From: Deroplatys truncata
Taxonomy: Eukaryota; Arthropoda; Insecta; Mantodea; Mantidae
Length of the DNA stretch: 64,000 nucleotides
Direction: 5' to 3'
Assembly: GCA_030765065.1 (NCBI GenBank)
Contig: CM060975.1
Location: 258,921,816 to 258,985,815, forward strand
The notes beneath the pieces are model-generated. The model searched no databases. It was given only the letters and a program-made list of their open reading frames with translations, and was not told the DNA's origin. The translations under genes and the position numbers were made by a program. Of the stretch, positions 11,562-21,904 are shown piece by piece. Numbering within the stretch: the stretch's first letter is position 1; every line of letters starts with the position of its first letter.

Positions 11562-12268
11562 TCTGATGTGTTGCAACCACATGTAATTTTCTCTACCAAC
11601 TATGAGTAACTCTTATTCTATCTAAATCTTGTTAAACGAGATAAACTATTACTACACAGTTACACATTTCGTTAAGAAGGATACAGTAGGCTAAAGCAAT
11701 GGTCAGAATTGTTACATCGTAAGCTGGTGGCTATGTGATGGCTTTGAAATTTGTGCTCTTTGCATTACGAATGACTTAAGTCTTGAAAAAAAGTATAAGT
11801 ATTTGAAAATTCAAACCGACAACTAAGTATGTCTCAGAAATGTTAACACCACAAAAAAGTATTTGCGCAAATTGTGTGCTTTAACGACGTCTACATTTTT
11901 GTATAGTAAGATTTTCTCTATCTTTAGTTATACAAAAGTCATTCAGAATGAACGTTATTCAAAGGCTATTCCCAGACAATCCAACATGTACGTTTTATTT
12001 GTCATGAAAAATCTTAAACACAGTGTTTTTATATAAAAAATGTAAAATTTTCCATCTAAAGGGTAATTTCGGTTTGGGAATTTTCTGGAAAATCTTCCTG
12101 TCTTTTTTTAGTTATGCTATTCACACACTTGCAGACGTGTTTCTAAAAATGCTTCTTTTTCATTCAGGAGATCTCAAAATGTGTTATTTCCGTTGAGATC
12201 TCGGTTTTTTTATTTTTGGGTGGACTGCAATACTTCTATTTAGTATAGCTAAATAGTAGAGAGAGTAA
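11562..12268 (+). repeat. AGTAA-family copy N, old, nearly full length
   Basis: Diverged but carries both termini: starts TCTGATGTGTTGCAACCACA and ends AATAGTAGAGAGAGTAA. 707 bp, with the microsatellite reduced to a short CA tract near 12120-12140. Confidence 0.78.
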
Positions 12269-12409
12269 TAAATACAAAGATTTGAAACGCATCAACAATC
12301 CCTTAAACACAAAGTCCAGTTTCTGCAGAGTATTTTACTAAAGTATCCAATCGTTACACTAGGTTGGCCACCAGCTGGTGGAATTAGAACACAACCAGAG
12401 CTTGAACCT

Positions 12410-12766
12410 TTGCTAAACAGGTATGAGCATATTTCGGTCGCATATTTGCAACTCTGTCAGCAAGACAGCTTTAAAATCAGACCAGCATGATGTGATCTTA
12501 CACCGGAAGAGGGTATTCCTGTGCACAGGAGTTATGATGCTCATCAGAGATGATATATTCGTGGAATCTCTATCCATACAGTCTGACATCCAGTCAGTTG
12601 CTGTAAGGATTAAACTGCTATCCATCGGATTTATCATTTGTAATAAATACTTATCTGCCTCCAGCTCACGACCTTTGCCCAGTGATCTAGAAGATCTAGT
12701 TTCGCAGTTACCAACACCTTTTCTGTTGGTGGGAGACGTCAATGCCCATCACCCTCTTTGGGGCTT
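12410..12766 (+). mobile_element. LINE fragment, endonuclease domain
   Basis: The frame from 12423 encodes the C-terminal part of an apurinic-type endonuclease. The diagnostic motif is LVGDVNAHHPLWG, the GD-N active-site block of I/Jockey-type non-LTR retrotransposons. Only about 110 codons remain before a mariner interrupts the frame at 12766. The rest of the LINE is not recognisable beyond 13440. It might belong with the LINE at 34.3-37.2 kb, but the two do not overlap. Confidence 0.75.
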
Positions 12767-12767
12767 A

Positions 12768-13440
12768 CCTCGGGCTATCCAGAAAGTAACCTCCGTTCCT
12801 ACGTAGCTCGAGAAGTAGTGGGTTAGCGTCGCCATTTCGACATCAGCGTGCGCAGTGGCTCAGTACGTTTCTAGTTGTGCAAGGTGGAGGATCGTACTGT
12901 CGCGTGTTTGCTAGTTATAACTTAACAACATGAGCGCCTAAATAACAAATCCCGCCAATGTAAAGGGCGTGTGAAGTGTGAAAAGGCTAAGAAGAGCAAT
13001 CTAAAACAAGCGTCGTGGTGTTCTGACATCTGGTGTTGTGTTTTTGCATGGCAACGCTCGCATTCGTATAGCAAATAACACAAATGAACTTTTGGCCAAG
13101 TTCAAATGGGACTTTATTGACCATCCCCTGTACAGCCCAGCCATGGCCCCTAGCGACTTCCATCTGTTCCCTACATGAAAAAGTGGCTTGCAGCTCAGCG
13201 CTTTTGCAATGACGAAGAGCTTCAAAACGCCATGATAGGTTGGCTTAGTTCACAGGTGGCAGAATTTTATACAGAGGGTATATCAAAGACTGTGAAAAGG
13301 TATAAGTGCTTGAATCTGTTTGGAGACTATGTAAAAAATAGAGAAAAGCTGTAGCTTTCGGGTGTATATAATACAACTTTTGTATGTATACCGGTTTCAT
13401 GCTTATTTCAAAACGGAGGTTACTTTCTGGACAGCCCTCG
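12768..13440 (+). mobile_element. Mariner, internally deleted
   Basis: Inverted ends: GGGCTATCCAGAAAGTAACC at the left and GTCCAGAAAGTAACCTCC read inward from the right, flanked by TA at 12766-12767 and 13441-13442. At 673 bp it is about half normal size. Remnants of the transposase C-terminus are readable (DHPLYSP..APSDFHLF, about 13115-13170), while the N-terminal and central parts are missing. Only an outside transposase could have mobilised it. It lies inside a LINE endonuclease frame. Confidence 0.85.
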
Positions 13441-13826
13441 TACACTACCCTCCACTATTGACCCATTCCCACTTCCAGTATATTCCGTAATCCAATATTT
13501 TGCACATGTATCACGTTCTCGCTTACACGAAACATTAATTAATCATATGTTACGGTTTAACATTCGAAAAGAAAATATATTTGAAAATTTGGTTTCTGAA
13601 ATAAGTCGAATTTTTATTAAACAATACGTAATTAAACTATTGAGTTTGCATTCGTGTCCATATTCTCTTTACAATCCTATACCGCAATGGATATAACCTG
13701 TTCTCATATTTAAAAAATTGACACATTTGATAACCTCAACGTTAGTTCTTCCATAAGAAAAGCATGGTACATACAAGTCCCTTGTGTCTTAACTATGTGA
13801 AAACGTCTGTAGTGTATACACAAGAC

Positions 13827-14811
13827 TGGTGATGGGACGATATCACTATCTCTCGATACCGATACTGATTTTTGTGCACCGATACTCACACTCACGTTGT
13901 AAAAAACTGTAGTCAATAGCTTCTGCACCGAATTATGTTCTTGTTAGTATAGTTTTCTGTGTATAAATGCATGTAACCAATTTTGTATTGTATGCTAATT
14001 CCGAAATTGTTTCTGTTAGGCATTCTCCAATTGGCAGCAATTTTCTTACCTTGATAATGCCACAAGTTATGTATCTCCTATTGTTAGTCAATAATAATAA
14101 TAATAATAATAATTATAACAATAATAATTTCTTTGCTTTCCTTTTTAGATAACTATATTTTGTGCTGAGAACTTTCTTACAAAGATTTTCTATCCATAAT
14201 ATGGAAGTTAGTCGTACGATATACCTGTAAGCTATGCTCCTGACCCGAGTTTGACTTTCGTAAACACAAACTAACGATGGAAGGAAAGAACCAATACTTC
14301 CATGCGCTGAATTATCTTACGTCTTAAGTTATGATTTGTTTCTTTTGGATTCACGGAGTTTGGTCACCGGAGTAGCAAAATGTAATGGCTGAGTGAATCA
14401 CTATTGAGTTACTATGTGAGTCACATGCTATTGCAGAAACGTGATTTAGTGCGCCAACTAAATCGGCTATTCACAGCTCAGTTAACGCTGTAACATGTTT
14501 ACTTCTACTACTTACCCCATTGTTTTGCATGTTTTCAATTAGGCACAAGAGTATGGAATGTTGCATTAATTCACCCACAGGAAACGCAATTAAGTTCTAT
14601 CAAGAACTGTAGCTAGCAACTCTTTGGGGACACATGCGAGGCAATAATGTAAGGTCTCCACTCCTTTCATTCTTTATCTAGCATAAAGTTAAATGCATTG
14701 AACTTTCAATAATGCGAAAGTTAAAAATTTAAAGGTGTCGAAGGTTTATATCAAAGTATTAAACATACTTCGATACCATCGAGTATTGAGAGTATCTAGG
14801 TCCCATTCATA
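13827..14811. mobile_element. hAT-like non-autonomous element
   Basis: Ends TGGTGATGGGAC and, inverted, TATGAATGGGAC. Subterminal GATAC motifs cluster at both ends (about 13850-13900 and 14770-14800). Candidate 8 bp target duplications CACAAGAC (13819-13826) and CATAAGAC (14812-14819) differ at one base. Eight-base duplications, GGGAC-type ends and clustered subterminal motifs fit hAT. The 985 bp interior has no transposase. The imperfect duplication suggests an old insertion. Confidence 0.5.
14090..14129 (+). repeat. AAT microsatellite
   Basis: Imperfect (AAT/AAC)n run inside the hAT-like element. Confidence 0.9.
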
Positions 14812-14819
14812 CATAAGAC

Positions 14820-15864
14820 AAACTTGTAGCTTTCAGAAATGTGGTTCGCTTTATACCGTCGGTATGTAACAATGCACTGGGTGCTTATTAGAGCGTGTAT
14901 TGTCAATGAAAGGAGGTAATACGAAAGTAAGAGATAAGGCAAGGGTTAATTAGGAATTACTGCAGCCTGGGACAAACTGACAAGCGTCTGCACAAGTTAT
15001 AAACTGGATTATTAAACAAGCTCGTGGTGATGAGTAATTCACTTGCTCTGCAGCACCATCGCGCATGTTGTGGGCACCATGCAAACAGTTACAGCTCCAC
15101 TCGAACACGTACGGGACAACCCACTAATTTCATTCTCTTCTCAAATTGTCCCTGATTTGCTTACCACAACCGTCGCGTCGAGGGGTTTTATCGTAAAAAG
15201 CGATTGAAGTAAATTCGCACGAACAAAGGTCGGTCACCACCCTTCTCTTTGCTTTGGAATGCAGTATCTTACTGACCAGTTGTCGATTTCACGCAGAATG
15301 GCCCGCGAATAACGCTCGTCTCAAGATTTGTTTTCTCTGCCTGTGATGTCGCGTCAGATAGAGTTGGGTGAGAAATTCACAAAACGGATACGGACGATTT
15401 AATCTGATGGAAAATAGATTTGATGTAATAAATGGGGAAACTGAGAACAATAATAAAGCTTTATAGGAAATAATAGCTTTGACACAACTATTCTGACAGT
15501 GTTAAAGGTACAAATCTATATGTATATCGTAAAAAGAGAATATTTGTTTGTGTGTGTGTAGGGTAATCCAAAATTTTGATAATTCTCTAACCATTGGAAA
15601 GCTTTATTCTTCCAGATGAGCACAAGTTATATAATGTTTCCAAAATTTTGAAAACTCTGGATTTAGGGTATCTTTTCCATATTTATGTCACCAAATTTCA
15701 ATTGCGTTTTGTTGAATGCAAATATCAGAGACTACTTTTGGTAATTTATTGCAAATATGACAGGTTTTTAATGACTTCGAGGCCAAAGGGGTAAATGCGG
15801 AGGCTTAAAATATTATAAAATTGAGTTATTTCAGAGGGGTTGTATATCATTCATATAGCAGTTT
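14820..15864. other. Unassigned stretch
   Basis: No gene or repeat recognised. No frame above 70 codons is convincing. A short TGTGTGTGTGT tract lies near 15550. Confidence 0.4.
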
Positions 15865-15873
15865 CCTCATATT

Positions 15874-16416
15874 AACCGAGCGGGATGGCTCAGGTGGTTA
15901 CGTCTGTGGTCCGCATTCTGGAGGTCGATCCCCAGCGACCGCCCACTCTGACCCATGAGTTTTTTCGGGGTTTTCCCGGGTCGTCAGGCGAATGCTGGAG
16001 TGGTTTCTTCCATTCCCCAAATTTCCTGTCCCTCTAATTCGTTCCATTCTTCATTCCATTCATCTTTCATCCCGTTGGAAGTGTCGGCAATGTGTTTCGG
16101 TGCAGCGTGGCAGGGGAAAATGATGCTCTTTGTGACTCTCTCCGTCCCTCGGCTTTCGGCTGGCTGCCGGGGTATCCGAACCCCTTGAGGAGCATTGGAC
16201 CCCCTCTGTGTGGAGGGGGGTCCCCGGCCTGCCTGTCCGTCTGCCAGGGTGTCTCTGTCTGGAAACTTAGGTTCCCTGTCATTGCTGTGCCGTCGCTCCT
16301 GGTTCCGGACGCCCGGTGTCCCCTCTCGCCTCATCCTTCTCTAGGGGACACCTCCTCGTGGAGCATAGGTGCAATATCCTCTCTGGATCAGTGCCGAGTC
16401 CCCTCCTAAGTCAATC
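15874..16416 (+). mobile_element. Long tRNA-headed SINE (family Z), copy 1
   Basis: A 543 bp GC-rich unit flanked by perfect 9 bp duplications CCTCATATT (15865-15873 and 16417-16425). The head has pol III-like boxes (GATGGCTCAGGTGG and GGTCGATCCCC). The body (TTTTCGGGG..GGGTCGTCAGGCGAATGC) recurs at 20874-21420. There is no poly(A) tail; it ends CCCCTCCTAAGTCAATC. Overlapping frames of about 100 codons on both strands are by-products of GC content. Confidence 0.85.
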
Positions 16417-16617
16417 CCTCATATTTCATTGAAGTGTTACCGAGTAATATTTTTGGTATGATTTTGAAAAAAACCAGGCACATTTGGATTTTTCTAGAAA
16501 CTGACTAAGAATGGCAAGCTGCCTTACATTCAATCCCTATTTTCCACCCTGACATACACATCGACATTCTTTGGCTTCTCTAAATGAAACTTTGTACGGT
16601 TATACTACAGGACCCAA

Positions 16618-17060
16618 CCAAAATTATAAGCTACATTTCAACTCTAAAAAACTACCCCTACCATATTTTCAACCCCTTATGTAGAAATATGCACTGTTTA
16701 AATCATAGGTCTAGATAATGCACAATTATACAGTAGCAGTTGGCAAAAATTATAGGTTACGTTACAACTTCCAAAAAACACCTAATCCTTATTTTGAATT
16801 ATAAGTACTCGAAATTTTTAAAAGATACCCTTACCTTATTTTCAACCTCTTAGAGTTAAAAATATACTGCTTGATCAACCAGGGCACAAATTTGTGCTTT
16901 TGGACTGTAGGACTTGGCGAATATCCATGTTTTTCAACCCGTTATGTACAAATAAATTGTCACTATTTGACCATCTGGACAAAACTTTGGAGGTGCAAGT
17001 AAGTACAAATTACAGGCTACTTACGACATTCAAAAATCATCCCTATCCTTATTTTCAACC
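16618..17060. repeat. Degenerate tandem repeat
   Basis: About four or five decayed units of roughly 100-125 bp. Each holds a word like AAAATTATAAGCTAC (16618, 16743, 17005) and one like CCTTATTTTCAACCCC (about 16664, 16785, 16832, 16930, 17045). It may be an old satellite or the body of an unknown element. Confidence 0.5.
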
Positions 17061-17490
17061 CCGTACTTAGAGAATGTACCAATGCAATGAGTAAGAGGCT
17101 ATGAGGAGTAAAGGGGAGGATTCACCATTAAAATCATATAGATAATTGCACAATCGTTTCATAAAGGACGGGGGAGGAAGGTAAAAGAAAATAATTTGAC
17201 ATTCGAGTTTAATAAACTACAGTGCAACGCCGGGTACTTTTTTAAGCAGTACAGTCAGCTAGTACTTTAGAAATGCATATTCATTCTAATTATTCTGCTG
17301 TATAAATAGGAAATATAATAGCAATTTTTGGTTTGAAACCATCATAATGTAGAAACTACTCATCCGATTAGAATAATTTCTTAAGTGTTAGATAGCTTTA
17401 ATACCTCGTGAATGACAATACAGACTATATAAACAAACGAGATTGATATTTAAAATTAAACATTTTTCTGCTTAACCCTCCCCTAACTGC

Positions 17491-17498
17491 ATATATAT
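17491..17498 (+). promoter_or_regulatory. TATA box upstream of candidate peptide exon
   Basis: ATATATAT lies about 70 bases before the ATG at 17562, which leaves room for a start site near 17520. Assignment rests only on motif and spacing. Confidence 0.3.
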
Positions 17499-17561
17499 GA
17501 GTGGGAAATAAACTGGAGCTGTGATCTTACTCTTAAAAAGAGTATTCTATATTAAAATGTT

Positions 17562-17804
17562 ATGGACACGACTATCTTCATACTAATTCTGTGCTCTCAT
17601 ATTTCAAGAATGACTATCTTGATTTTATTGAGTTATTTAGCGTTGTGGTGCATGGCGCATGGTGCACAAAATGATAGTCAACCAGTTGTGCTAAAATGCC
17701 TAAAAGAAAAGAAAATCGCCAAGTGCAAAGAGCACTGCAATTATGTTTCGTCGAATTGTAGCTTTAGAAATCCTTCGTTGTCAGAGGTATTTCAGAAACC
17801 TTAA
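17562..17804 (+). CDS. Candidate secreted cysteine-rich peptide, first exon
   Basis: An 80-codon frame, family not recognised. The second Met (17607) starts a typical signal peptide: a hydrophobic core of about 14 residues (ILILLSYLALW) and a likely cleavage after MAHGA. The tail has four cysteines spaced C-x8-C-x3-C-x6-C within a lysine-rich stretch. From the first Met the hydrophobic stretch is interrupted by HISR, so the second Met is the better start. At 17786/17787 the sequence GAG/GTATTT is a plausible 5' splice site, so the frame may be a coding exon that continues downstream rather than ending at 17804. A TATA-like box lies at 17491. No matching second exon is visible. A chance frame in AT-rich DNA cannot be excluded. 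Confidence 0.3.
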   Translation: MDTTIFILILCSHISRMTILILLSYLALWCMAHGAQNDSQPVVLKCLKEKKIAKCKEHCNYVSSNCSFRNPSLSEVFQKP

Positions 17805-18974
17805 TCGTTTTATATCATTAAACTGCCAGTAATAAGTTGCAAACTTTCACCAACGTGCTTGATCTTCCTTTTTGGTTGCAGTTTATCATCCGATTTTGTT
17901 ATCCCTATGATTGGGATTCTATTTAAGTGATCTTTCCAATTATATTGATGTTATTTTATTATTTGTAGAATATTTTCTACTTTCAGTTCGTTTCTAATAT
18001 CTTCACTCTTTTGTTTTTATCCAAAAGAGTATATCCAGATACGAATCTGAGAAATTTAATTTCTTCTGCCTCAATTATAATTTTAATATATATTTCAGTT
18101 TACGTTCTTGTTTCCCAACACATCCTGTAGTTTTTTGTTGTTAAAATTCGTTACTTTGCGGTTTAGAAGCTTGAAACCCTTTAATTTATTCAGCATTATT
18201 CACAAATGTGTCGTGCTGACAAAAAAAAAAAAAAAAAAAACTAAGTATGGGGTGTGGTCATGGTAATTGCAGATCCTGCAAAGAGCAGCGCTAACAGAGA
18301 CATTTTGGGAACGCTGGGGTAGAGGAACTACTACATTCGACTCAGAGATTCTGTATTGAAATAAATTCTTGATTCAACTGGCCTCAAAATAAAGCTGGCA
18401 GCGTCAAATCTTATGTCCGCCGAAGTTCCACTATTACCTATCCTTCCCATTTAATCACACCTAAGACAGCTACAAAATTACACCAATCAAATTTTCACTG
18501 CAAAGTCAGCTTCCACCATTCTTCTCTTTATTCTGTGTTATCTCGGAGTGTGGACCATTGTCATCGGGCTTATTTTCTACCCCGCACCTATTCCTGATTT
18601 AGTTCCAAGCACCTCTTTAGCAGATAATTTCTTCTCATCCAATGTCCTCACCAGTTTCTTTTCCTGAGTAACTTCAGCATCGCCCACTTCGTAACGGTGT
18701 TACCTTTCTTGTCTGTGCATTTCGTGCACCTCATTCTTCTTTATATCCAATTCTCTTCGGTGCAACGTTGAAGTTTCCACACTCTGTGCTTCAACAAAAA
18801 AGCATCTCATCTCTTTCTTAGCTCTTTGGTTAAGCGTCCACAGATGACGATTTTTTTTCTATTTAAAACTTTCATTGCCTGTCCTCTGCTTGACGTTTTG
18901 ACAACACCTCGTGCACCTGTTTATGGTGCGTCCCCAGTGCTTCACTCATAAACTCGAATTCACAAATGTAGTTA
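17805..18974. other. Unassigned; contains A20 tract
   Basis: A run of 20 A at 18221-18240 could be the tail of an unrecognised retroposon. No credible frame. The part nearest 18975 may be further decayed LINE on the minus strand. Confidence 0.35.
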
Positions 18975-19259
18975 CTATGCTTTCCTTCCAATTATTGTAG
19001 TTTTCGTTCTTTCTTTGCATTTATCTCCATTCCTTACTCCTTGCCGTTGCCATTTATATATTTTCCCCTTCGATAGCAGTGCCATATCATTAACAAATAT
19101 GTATTTTCTTCTTCTTCCCCCCTTATTTTGTGAACAATTCTTCTCCAGAATCTCCATGTAGGTGGAGAATAGGAAGGGTGATAAAGGAAATCCTTGTTGT
19201 ACGGCTATCGCTACTCTACCTTCCTTTGACACATCTCCTATCTCCATATAGGGACTACC
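18975..19259 (-). mobile_element. LINE fragment, reverse transcriptase
   Basis: The minus frame shows the RT core: QQGFPLSPFLFSTYME (the QGCPLSP block), then YIFVNDMALL where active elements have YADDMALL. The altered catalytic motif, lack of other domains and short length mark a dead fragment. Clade not resolved. Confidence 0.75.
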
Positions 19260-20280
19260 TAAGAGACCTTAAGTAATTTAAACTTTTTTTTCTCTTTATT
19301 TAAGAGCTTAGAGCATCGATTTTCTTGACTTTTCTTATAATTGAAATCTGTACTTGCTTATTCTCTCAAAATGTAAAAGCACGAGTTCTTGTCACACACT
19401 TCATGAATTCTTTTAGAGCTACTCATTGATTATTTCCTGCTTTGGTTTCTCACATATGTGTTGAGGTTTGTAATTTCAAAAGGTAATCAGTAGTGAGGAA
19501 TATGTTGCATGAAGGATTCTTTGGCATTTGAGGATTCTTGTTTCTAGTTTGTGCAACCTGGAGGGGAGATGGCTTCTGGAGAAATAATTCTCGAGTATAC
19601 AATCGCAAAATCTGTGCTGCCCTCTTCAGATATGATAAATATTAAGCCATCAGTGTAGTCAAGGAAGTTTCAGCCGAAAACGAAAGTAAAATTCCTACGT
19701 ATGTTGTAATGCAAAGATTCCGTTTTGCCTAAACGTTTTTGAACGTTTGCAATCTCTTCCTGCGTAACACTGGTTGCCACTTTCCTCAGTTGAGTTTATC
19801 CAACGAACATGAAATTTACCCCGATTTATTATTTCAATAGTCTTGTTTCTTTTGTTACTTCAATTTCAATAACAATTCAATGGCACGACAGAAGGTCTCA
19901 TCCCAACTGTCCACATGCAGAAGTGGGCGATCATCCAACCGGTACAGTGGTCAGCACCACGTGTTTCCAGCCAGAATGTTGGTTTTCGTGAACCACAGAT
20001 CGCTACCAATCATACTTCTCATTTCCTCACTATATTGTGTGTACAAGGTCCTAAACATGGGTCAGCAAATCCGACGATGGACTCGAAATCACGCACATTC
20101 CGTGACCAGGAGTCGGTGCATCGCCCTCGAACCTTACGGCGTAGAGGTAGCGTAATTTTAGCTGCCTTCTATTCGACCCACTTAAGGTAAATTTAGATTC
20201 ACTAGAGAACTTGTAGTGTCGTGAGATGCTCTTGTAATTTTTACCAGTGCACGTTTTAGGATTGTGACGGTGAATGAACG
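19260..20280. other. Unassigned stretch
   Basis: Overlapping 91-codon plus frames at 19880-20190 share no recognisable domain. No repeat identified. Confidence 0.35.
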
Positions 20281-20289
20281 AAATAGTTA

Positions 20290-20460
20290 AAAATGCTGCT
20301 CAAATGAGCCCGAGGTCCCTAGAAATTAGAATCTAACATTCATCTTCTCAGGATAAGAGGAAACCCTGGTAAAAACTTGACCCAGGTATTTCACTTTAAC
20401 CGAGATTCTAACTCGGGACCTGTTGAATGTGAGGCAGACCTCCACACCACACAGATGAGC
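20290..20460 (-). mobile_element. tRNA-derived SINE (family X), copy 1
   Basis: Read on the minus strand, it has a B-box-like block (GAGTTAGAATCTCGG) followed by a body with GTTTTTACCAGGG and GGGCTCATTTGAGCA. It is related to the copies at 50443 and 53446. Confidence 0.55.
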
Positions 20461-20469
20461 TAAATGTGA

Positions 20470-20782
20470 TTTGCAAGTTTATCTGGATTATAAGAAGTAG
20501 ACAGAAAAATGAGATTTAGAAAAAGAATTTGTAGAATGGTGAAAAGAGAAAGTTATGTGAATGCAACACATTAGTTTGTTAAATTTAAAATAATAATTTA
20601 ATATATACTTAAATATTATTCTTCCTAATCATAATTCTCGTGGTAATGCAAAGAGCGTGGTGTTTCAAAGACACAATATCAAAATCTGACTATCGTTTGA
20701 GCTACTGCATTCTTCTTATACTTACAACGAAGTTTGTAATGGCAGTTCATTTCAATTAATAAGAAGACTCTTTCACTCAAGC
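20470..20782 (-). repeat. AGTAA-family, two old fragments
   Basis: About 20470-20575 ends in the inverted 5' terminus (AGAGAAAGTTATGTGAATGC). About 20635-20782 holds the internal block GACTATCGTTTGAG..CTTATACTTACAACGAA. They are out of the usual order, so they derive from more than one insertion or a rearrangement. Confidence 0.45.
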
Positions 20783-20873
20783 CATGTGTAGGACAAGGTT
20801 GGAAAGACAGAATCAGATTGAAAAATTCAATGTCATAGCCGAGATTTGAACTACGGATCTTCCAGTTTACGTC
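20783..20873 (-). mobile_element. tRNA-derived SINE (family W), copy 1
   Basis: On the minus strand: B-box-like GTAGTTCAAATCTCGG, then a tail with ACATTGAATTTTTCAATC and TGATTCTGTCTTTCC. The head is cut where the family Z SINE begins. Related copies at 24400 and 34729. Confidence 0.6.
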
Positions 20874-21420
20874 TAGGTGGCGCCGCGGTAACGCGTGCGA
20901 CTCGCATTCAAGAGCACCCTAGTTCGCTTCCCGGCTATCGCCCAATCTGACCCACGGGTTTTTTTTCGAGAGTTTTTCCGGGTCGTCAGGCGAATGCTGA
21001 TATGATTTCTCTCAGCCCCGAATATCGTTCCATTCCTCATTTCATTCATCCTTAACCCCGTTAGGTCTGTTTTAGGGTTGGAAGTGTCGGCGATGGTATT
21101 CCGGTGCGGCGTGGCAGAGAAAAAGGATGCTCTCTGTGGAACCTTATCCGTTTCTCTGTCTTCGGCTGGTTGCCAGGGTATAAGGACTGCTTTTTGGGGG
21201 CGTTGGACCCTCTGTTTGGGGTGGGGTTCCCGGTTTGCCTGCCGAACTGTCAGGGCGTCTCAATCTGGAAAGTTTAGGAACCTTGTTATTGCTGTTCCGT
21301 CACTCCTGGTTCCGGCCGCTCGGTGTCTCTCACCTCGTCCCTCCCTCCCGGGAGCGCCCCCTCGAGGGGCACAAGCACAATATCCTCATTCACTGGATCG
21401 GGGTCGAGTCCCCTCCGTTA
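20874..21420 (+). mobile_element. Long tRNA-headed SINE (family Z), copy 2
   Basis: Shares body blocks with the copy at 15874 (GGGTCGTCAGGCGAATGC, GTTGGAAGTGTCGGC, GAGTCCCCTCC). The head differs (CTAGGTGGCGCCGCGGTAAC), so the tRNA part is more diverged or of another origin. The overlapping 126-codon frame at 21078-21458 matches no known protein and arises from the GC-rich body. Confidence 0.75.
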
Positions 21421-21806
21421 CACATTCCATTCCAGACCAGAGAAGAGAAGCATTTTAAGAATTCAGAACGTGAAGCGTAATACAAAGTCATTTGGGGGGG
21501 GCATCTTCAGATTTGTAACTTGAAAGCAATTTAGTTTTTAAAATAGAGTGCTTTCAAATGAACCAATTGCAACAAAAGCTCATCAACCTATCTGCATTAA
21601 CCCTTCGGGTCACTATTTTGAAAATTTAGCTTATATGTTATCCTAACCGAATAAAACAGCTGTATAGAAACTGCATATTTTGCGCTAAACGTTGTTTCCT
21701 CGTATCTGTTAACATTTTCTCCTTTTGCATACAATACCTAAATAGGTGTTTTTACTCTACGTCCACTATGCGACTGGCACGGTGTTTCTTGTTTTTTCTT
21801 GCGAGT

Positions 21807-21904
21807 GTGTATGTAAGGGGAATTATGTTTCTAATAAAACAATCTGTATTCGTTTGTGTATGTAAGGGGAATTATGTTTCAAATAAAACAATCTGTATTC
21901 GTTT
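21807..21904 (+). repeat. 49 bp tandem duplication
   Basis: Two adjacent 49 bp units starting GTGTATGTAAGGGG differ at a single visible base (T/A at the 25th position), so the duplication is recent. Confidence 0.9.

Noticed and set aside
2672-12268. CRISPR-like array because of regularly recurring blocks
   Set aside because: The repeats are 700-950 bp long on both strands, with no short repeats and unique spacers. The setting is eukaryotic.
15955-16409. Overlapping 77-116 codon frames on both strands
   Set aside because: They lie wholly within a GC-rich SINE with target duplications. Open frames arise from base composition.
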